Shown: in pieces, positions 58,700 to 64,000 of the stretch
How the letters are laid out: each line of letters begins with the position of its first letter
How positions within the stretch are numbered: position 1 is the stretch's first letter
Origin: Sclerotiophoma versabilis
Lineage: Eukaryota; Ascomycota; Dothideomycetes; Pleosporales; Didymellaceae
NCBI GenBank assembly: GCA_012274445.1
Contig: JAAROD010000081.1
Span: 558,001 to 622,000, forward strand
Length of the DNA stretch: 64,000 nt
Reading direction: 5' to 3'
Program-made: the position numbers and the translations under genes
Notes under the pieces: model-generated
What the model was told of the DNA's origin: nothing
The model's input: the letters and a program-made list of their open reading frames with translations, nothing else
Databases searched by the model: none

Positions 58700-59233
58700 A
58701 TGGAAAGTTTTTGGATAATAAGCGTATGCAATACCATCTCTGCAGAATGCTCATACACATTCCACCCGCCAACGGAGCCAGACCAACTCGCCGTCAACTA
58801 TCACGAGCACGTAGACGGTCAAGCTGTACGACGGCACATCCACGCAATGGCTATGGTCCCAAGAGCCGAAAACGTTGGTTCCAAACACATGGGGCTGTAT
58901 CATGATGGACGTAGGAAAGGGAGACCTGCATGGCTGCCTATCACGGCGGAGACCCTATCACCTCGTACAGACGTCAATTTCTCTCAACGTTCGTCGGCAT
59001 TGGATCTTGAGAAGCAGATCTGCCCAATGACAGGCGGGATAGCCGCTGCAGCGAAGACTACTCGCGTCTTCGAGAGCATGCATATTAGAGACCGACCTCA
59101 ATCTTCGAAGCGTCGGACATACCAGCAGTATGTTGGGTTTATCTTGGATATGTACGCGGACATTCGGACAGACGACGGCGAAGCGAAGCTGCGCGGTGGG
59201 TCAAAGTCGCACAACGACGCTCGAAACCCATAG
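58700..59233 (+). CDS. Uncertain hypothetical protein
   Basis: The open frame runs from a stop near 58526 to 59233 without ATG until 58700, giving 177 aa from there. The composition is protein-like (NYHEHVDGQAVRRHIH, YQQYVGFILDMYADIR), yet no family is recognised and no signal peptide or membrane helix is visible. A spliced N-terminus from the ATG at 58530 is possible, either by a GTTATC donor or a GTGAGA donor. A chance frame or a remnant cannot be excluded. Confidence 0.3.
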   Translation: MESFWIISVCNTISAECSYTFHPPTEPDQLAVNYHEHVDGQAVRRHIHAMAMVPRAENVGSKHMGLYHDGRRKGRPAWLPITAETLSPRTDVNFSQRSSALDLEKQICPMTGGIAAAAKTTRVFESMHIRDRPQSSKRRTYQQYVGFILDMYADIRTDDGEAKLRGGSKSHNDARNP

Positions 59234-59605
59234 TCATGCGTAGGAAGGTTGGAGGAAAGACGGAGTTTCCGTCTAGACCAGTCCCTTGATAGCTACAAGT
59301 TATGATACATCCATAGGCTTATCACAGTAAGGTAGGAGATTGCTGCACTGATGAAAACGCAAGATGTGATGCCCCGCGCTGCAAAGTGGGCTTGGAAGCA
59401 ATACGTTCTTTTCGTCTAATTTTTTCAGCACCAAATCTGACATCATAGTACCAGATTGTCCGTCCCATATCTTCGCTCCATTTGTCCCTGCTCACGCAGA
59501 CCCATCCTGAAGCTCTCTGTTCCCTCTCGTTTCTTCCTGTTCCCCTGGATCCCAAAGCATAGTCTACGAGATGATGCCCAAGGACATGCTCTGGCTGTGC
59601 CCTAA
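59234..59605. other. Intergenic, nothing convincing
   Basis: A minus-strand frame of 96 codons (59612-59322) shows no features of a gene. Confidence 0.45.
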
Positions 59606-59932
59606 GCTGCACTTTGGGTCCTTACAGACAATCAGAGGTATCTCCCAAGACTAATTATCGCAAAAGAATCGCTTTCATGGACCATTCGACGCCTCGAATT
59701 GGAAGAGCACGTCCATGTCATACTCGACTGGAACTTAGAAAGAAACTAGCAGAAGGATCTTCGGATCAGCAAACATTCGAGCTTTATATTAGAGAGTTCA
59801 GAAAGAGTCACGGTACTGCAGGCAATCGGCGCGCTGAGGCAAGATCTTGCACGCGCCAAGAAATACTTCGAGGCCATCAGCGTTGACCTGTCTGCGACCA
59901 ACAACTGTACGCGAGATAGGCGCCAGCAGTAG
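59606..59932 (+). pseudogene. Coding remnant with coiled-coil character, one internal stop
   Basis: One frame is coding-like from 59606 to the stop at 59930-59932, interrupted once by TAG at 59747-59749. Before the stop it reads TIRRLELEEHVHVILDW, after it VTVLQAIGALRQDLARAKKYFEAISVDL, an amphipathic helix pattern. No ATG lies near the start. A 33-39 nt GTC...CTAG intron over the stop would be too short compared with others here. It is probably the tail of a lost gene. The family is unknown. Confidence 0.35.
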
Positions 59933-59986
59933 TCGAATCACACGAGATGATTGTCGAGGTTAATGAAGAGTGTGCTTGACTTCCGA

Positions 59987-61455
59987 CTATAGCTTAGCCT
60001 TGGATCTCGCCATCAAACCATTCAGTTCCTCCACAAATCGCGGGCTCAGCACACTCCTTTCTATCCCCTTCTTGGTGCCCCACTCCTCTTCCGTCTTCTT
60101 CTCCCAATCCCAATATCGCACCATCTCCTTACCAATCCACTTCCCAATGTGGTCCGCACTCTCCTCGACCTTCTCCATAGGGATCAAATGCCCAGCATCT
60201 TGCACCATGACACTATCCACTCTGCCCTCCGCCCTGCCGCCACTCCCTCCCACACCTGACCCGGTCTTTGACAATTTCTCCTCAATGATAGCATCATCCG
60301 TCAAAAACGACTTACTGCCAAAGATGTACAATACGGAGGGCCTCAAAGCCGGCAATTGATTGAATACGATTGTGCTCTCGCCTCTGTAGAAGGGTTCCTG
60401 TGGCTGCTCATACGGCGTAAGATCAGCATGCGTCCTGCGGTTCAGCTTGGAGTTCGACAAGGTGAAGTCGGCAGAATCTGGTTCAGTTTCGCCGCCCCTG
60501 TTCCTAAAGTTCGGGCGCAGGAACGTCATGACTTCCTGGTGTTTAGTCGTTGTAAGTGTAACTTGCCCGTCCTTTGCATCCGGGAACAGTTTCGTCGGTG
60601 CATCGCGCAGACCGTGCTCGATCCATCGCTCCAAGACTCGCGGATCCCAGGTTTGGTAGAATTTGCTCTTCTTGAACCCCTTCGCTGCTTCGGCGCGCGA
60701 AGGCCATAGATCGCGCCGTTTCGCGGATGCGAATGCGGGAGAGACGTTGCCAAGGACGGAAACTTTGCCTTGGATGACGGGGTCAATAAGGATGAGAGAT
60801 TCGAAAAGGCGTGGGTGCAGAAGCGCGAGGTTGGCGAGTTGCGCACCGCCCATGGAGTGGCCGACACCAACAATGGGGCGTGGCATTTGACGCGAGAAGG
60901 TGTTGACCATGTGTAAAAGGTCACGGCTGTGGTCAAGCCATGAGGCTAGGATGCGTAAGTGAGAGGCTTTTGATTGTGGTTTAGAATGCTTACGGTCGTT
61001 TCCTAGCTTGTCTTCATTCAGGACGCTGCTGTGGCCTTGGTGGACGACATCTGCGATCCAGATACTCCGGATTCTGAAATCTAACTTTTGGCTCCTTTGA
61101 AGGAGTTCATCCCAAAGTGGTTCATATAGTTCCTGGAAAAGTTAGTATAGCCGTTCGTACGCACTTCATGAATACATGTGGACGCGATAAGTGGCAACTT
61201 CATACGTCTCGATGCGTACTCCACTGCCGGTCATTTCTGATCGAAATTCACGTAACATACTTTCGGAAATGCATTGGCATGTGCCGCAACGATCGTTATG
61301 TCTCCATCTTGAGGATTGGGATTGTTCAACGGTGTATACTGCTTGATAGCAAGGTATAATACATCGTTCTCGTGTGTCGAGAGTGCTCTTGGGAAGCTGC
61401 GGATATGTGAAGCCTCAATCTTGTGCTCGTCCAGCCGGAAGTATTGCGAAGACAT
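59987..61455 (-). CDS. Peroxisomal alpha/beta hydrolase, LPX1-like
   Basis: Minus-strand exons: 61455-61261, 61132-60994, 60945-59987; total 1293 nt, 430 aa. The alpha/beta hydrolase fold shows VAAHANAF (oxyanion region), the nucleophile elbow GHSMGG (Ser near residue 142), and the late His in VQDAGHLIPMEK. The C-terminal tripeptide is AKL, which fits the peroxisomal targeting signal type 1 consensus. Yeast Lpx1 is a peroxisomal lipase of this architecture. Enzymes of the same family have been recruited for host-selective toxin pathways in Alternaria, so database hits may be labelled toxin biosynthesis protein. Nothing nearby suggests such a pathway here. The first intron (128 nt) is the longest in the well-supported models. 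Confidence 0.9.
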
Positions 61456-61914
61456 CGTGATACCCGTGCTAGCTGTTGAACCTCAGCCTTATCGACTCGG
61501 GATGAAGGACAGTCTGAAGAAGTGCAGCTCGAAGGAGAACAAGAGTGGTTTTAGTGTTTACACGGAGAGAGTGAGTGAATGGCTCTTGGAAATGCGACTG
61601 TTGATGCGAATACGATTGAACCGGTGGAGATGAGGTGTCGTGACGAATTGCCGTGAATCTGGGGTACAGCAACTGCCGAGGTACACGTAGCACGGCGCTA
61701 GCGATCGCAAGGCTGTAGATACCGGCAACCACGCTGCCTGACACTTTGTGATCACTACCGAAATCGTCATACAGGTAATGAGTGTAGAATCAATGCCTCG
61801 TTAAGCAGATTTGTACTGGGAAACATATGTACAAGGAAAGGTCAAGCCATGCCACCGAAATATAGAAGGAGAAGGGAAGTATGACCGGCTGGAGAGATAC
61901 TTTGATCTCAAACA
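61456..61914. other. Intergenic between hydrolase start and pectate-lyase remnant
   Basis: It holds the hydrolase promoter. The minus-strand frame 62065-61790 reads out of the pectate-lyase remnant into this region without meaning. Nothing else was seen. Confidence 0.5.
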
Positions 61915-63199
61915 ACAGCTTGAAAGTAGCATCGATCGCTGCGCCAGATGTAGTGATCAAGAAATCACTTGCTGGAACTCTGCGGTCCGAACTTCGAGCT
62001 CCTTTTACCTTGGAAGGGTCAAAGCTCGAGTTGCTGGATGCCTTGACAGTCGACACAAGGGTCACCTGAGCAGTACCCTTGCTAATAGGCGCAATATCGC
62101 TCTTGAGTGTAGACTAAGAGCTGCAGGAGTTGAAGCGCCTACGAGCCTGTCAGCGGAAGTGCTAGTGGGTGTCATTATTAGGTGGTGCTCACACATTGCC
62201 ATTGTCCATGCTGTTGCGCTCCATAGTTAGTGTGCCTAGATTGCCATTGTCGATGAAGCCCTCCTTAGCATTGGCAAATACTATCGGGTTGCGCACAATC
62301 TGGCTGGCGGGTGGGTTATCGGTGATACCGAGCTCAATGCCATCACCACCATCATTGAAGTCAGAGAAGCCCCATCAGTCGAAGCCATTGCTCCATGCAT
62401 AGACTTCCTCCAGCGTCACCGGGGAACTGATTATGAGGAGACCGAGACCATCGTCATCATCTTCCAAGTCTGGCGTTTCACAGCAAGTTACCCTCGCCTT
62501 CACCAGACTTGCAGGTAAGACCAGCTGCATTCTCGCCGTGCTTGCGGGGATCACGGTTACGGTATGAGTTGAGCTACAGGACTGTGTTATTGAGGATGCA
62601 CCCCCAGGCTGGGAACCCGTGGTGTAGATGTCGTGAGTGGTGCTCAGCTCGTAATAGTTGTGTGAGACGTGACGAGACTAAACACTGTAGGGATTGTTGA
62701 TGAGCTCGAGGTGGTAGAACTTCCAGTAGTCGCCCTTCTCGATGTGCAAGATACCTCGCTCCTTATTGAGCAGCGGGTCCATAAGGAGTGCCTAGCAGGC
62801 TTTCATCACCGATGACAACATTCTCCTTCTCCTTCCCGTAAGAGCAAAGAGTAGTGGGTGAGGCCCTAGCGCCACTATTGGTGGTTTGAATGTCAGTGGT
62901 GGGCTCTGAATTGTCAGTGTTAGATACTGAAAGCCAGACAGACAAAAAAAAGTTGTTGGTACTAGCTCATAAGATACTGTTGTCTCATGAGAAAGTGCAA
63001 TCTAAAGCAGCCTGATAGAGCCATAGAATACTGAGTAGGGGCCGGCACCAGTACCATTCAGTAAGAGGTGGGTGTATTTAGCCAGTGAAGTGCAGTGCGA
63101 TGACAAAGGTATTGGACGTAATGTTGGACAAAACAACAAAAGAGCATCAAGAAGGAATAATGGTCTGGTAGCTAAATATGGACCATAGGAAAACAACAC
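61915..63199 (-). pseudogene. Secreted pectate lyase pseudogene, polysaccharide lyase family 9-like
   Basis: Read 63199 to 61915 on the minus strand, pieces of one protein appear in order but in changing frames. A hydrophobic start precedes NGTGAGPYS; AALDC is followed by a segment with two TGA stops; then come TTLCSYGKEKENVVIGDESL, GILHIEKGDYWKFYHLELIN, SHNYYELSTTHDIYTTG, LNSYRNRDPRKHGENA, LEEVYAWSNGFD, WGFSDFNDGGDGIELG, VRNPIVFANAKEGFIDNGN, and finally KGTAQVTLVSTVKASSN to SGAAIDATF. These correspond to successive turns of the PL9 right-handed beta helix, which cleaves pectate in plant cell walls. Internal stops include TAG 62680-62678, TAG 62576-62574 and TGA 62377-62375, and several frame shifts occur. 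The family assignment rests on remembered motifs but the order and density of matches are strong. Confidence 0.75.
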
Positions 63200-63839
63200 G
63201 GTCTTGTTCGAAGTGGTTTACCCTTTCGTCATGTTCCATGACTTGCTCGTCCCTGTCATGTGTAGTCAAAAAGTATAGGCTGATGTTGTCAAGGTGGCGA
63301 ACTCGTTCAATACGACACTATTTCAGTACTGCACGTCATTGAAATCCACTCTACAGATGCCCGTCAACTTGCACTGGATTTTGTTCCCGCAGAGAGGTAT
63401 ACGAAAACTACTCGCAGCGACCTGGCTGCGTTCTGTGTATAGACCAGAAATCGAGTCAGCGACAAAGTTGCGTTCCCACAAAACAGCGAGCGTGAGAAGT
63501 CAGACCATCAGGAACGTCGTGGTGAATGTCAGGACCTTGCCGACAAGTCCTGGGAATGCTGTCATACCAATACTTGCACTGACATGGTCTGGCACAGGAT
63601 GATTGTGATGGGTTGTAGATGTCGCTTATGCTTTGTTAGTTATTGAAGCTTAAGGATTAAGACACAACGATTTGGCAGTGGAGATGCAAAGTGGGGCTGC
63701 ATCACGTGAAGCGCGTCGCGTCGCGCTTCCCTCGGACGCGCTGCCCGCGAGTACCGGTCCCTAAACATTGGCAATACTATCGCACTTTGCGCTCATCGAC
63801 CATACGCTCCACGATCTGCCCGTCATAGAGGACACAACG
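63200..63839. other. Intergenic with a GC-rich inverted repeat
   Basis: A frame of 102 codons at 63294-63602 has no features. ATCACGTGAA (an E-box-like CACGTG) at 63701-63710 overlaps an inverted repeat AAGCGCG / CGCGCTT (63709-63715, 63722-63728), about 110-130 bp before the next gene. Confidence 0.5.
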
Positions 63840-64000
63840 ATGCAAGACGATTCGAAAGGTCTTTTTGAAGACTTTAGCTTCACTATTATACCCAATAGCT
63901 TGTCAGACGACCGCCTCAGCCAAGTCAGTACAGCGAGCATACATCATGAAATGAGTACGCTGACGCGTTTAGTAGCTGCAAAATGATATCGCAGCCGCAA
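63840..64000 (+). CDS. 5' end of a gene with BRCT-like N-terminus, cut by the right edge
   Basis: The ATG at 63840 opens a 28-codon exon (63840-63923), with a GTCAGT donor, a GCTGAC branch site and two nearby acceptors. TTTAG would place a stop in frame, whereas TTTAGTAG (intron 63924-63975) joins to LQNDIAAA and stays open to the window edge. The sequence begins with an acidic leader, then LFEDFSFTIIPNSL and LSDDRLSQLQNDIAAA, a hydrophobic strand followed by a helix, as at the start of a BRCT domain. Candidates would be a DNA ligase IV-like or checkpoint protein. Only 36 residues are visible, so the domain call is tentative. Confidence 0.55.

Noticed and set aside
1..64000. CRISPR array, rRNA, intact transposon or viral gene
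   Set aside because: No spaced repeats, no rRNA-like conserved blocks, and no transposase, reverse transcriptase or terminal repeats were seen while reading both strands.

Overview
The window is nuclear DNA of a filamentous ascomycete (Pezizomycotina). Genes carry short introns of about 46 to 128 nt with GT...AG borders and CTNAC-like branch sites. The gene set is typically fungal: TRP4, MAK21, a GPN1/Npa3-type GTPase, CWF19, a Pkc1-type protein kinase C, cyclin C, SYN8, a Zn2Cys6 regulator and an AA7 oxidase. The general style suggests Dothideomycetes, but that placement is an impression, not a measurement. I saw no rRNA, tRNA, CRISPR array or intact transposon.

Layout. 1-4.6 kb is a poor, apparently decaying stretch: a gene end cut by the window edge, a broken minus-strand gene (924-2402) and a broken membrane-protein gene (3222-3896). 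4.6-9.0 kb holds the divergent pair TRP4 / MAK21. 9.0-21.9 kb is almost empty except for one C2H2 zinc-finger regulator (16839-17855), with 7.8 kb of non-coding DNA upstream and 4.1 kb downstream. 21.9-30.5 kb is a housekeeping block: NPA3 and CWF19 (divergent), then a six-exon PKC1. 33-44 kb is accessory in character: a Zn2Cys6 transcription factor, two tandem diverged copies of a secreted protein family I do not recognise, a GNAT acetyltransferase and a secreted AA7 flavo-oxidase. 44.5-53.5 kb is again housekeeping: a PET8-like SAM carrier, a RING/TRAF protein, SYN8, a calcium-regulated SAL1-like carrier and cyclin C (SSN8). 55-58 kb has a small fungal protein of unknown function and a small mitochondrial-type protein. 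58.5-64 kb holds weak or broken coding sequence, an LPX1-like peroxisomal alpha/beta hydrolase, a wrecked secreted pectate lyase (PL9-like) gene, and the first exons of a gene (BRCT-like start) that runs off the right edge.

How genes relate. Four or five neighbouring pairs are divergent and share promoter intervals (TRP4/MAK21, NPA3/CWF19, GNAT/AA7, TRAF/SYN8, SAL1/SSN8). Two mitochondrial carriers, PET8-like and SAL1-like, lie within 7 kb but belong to different subfamilies. Most interesting are the tandem secreted paralogs, one of which has a private GC-AG intron, the pectate-lyase pseudogene, and the large non-coding domain around the C2H2 regulator. Exon borders were worked out by hand from reading frame and splice signals. 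Every multi-exon model given with exact borders has a total length divisible by three.
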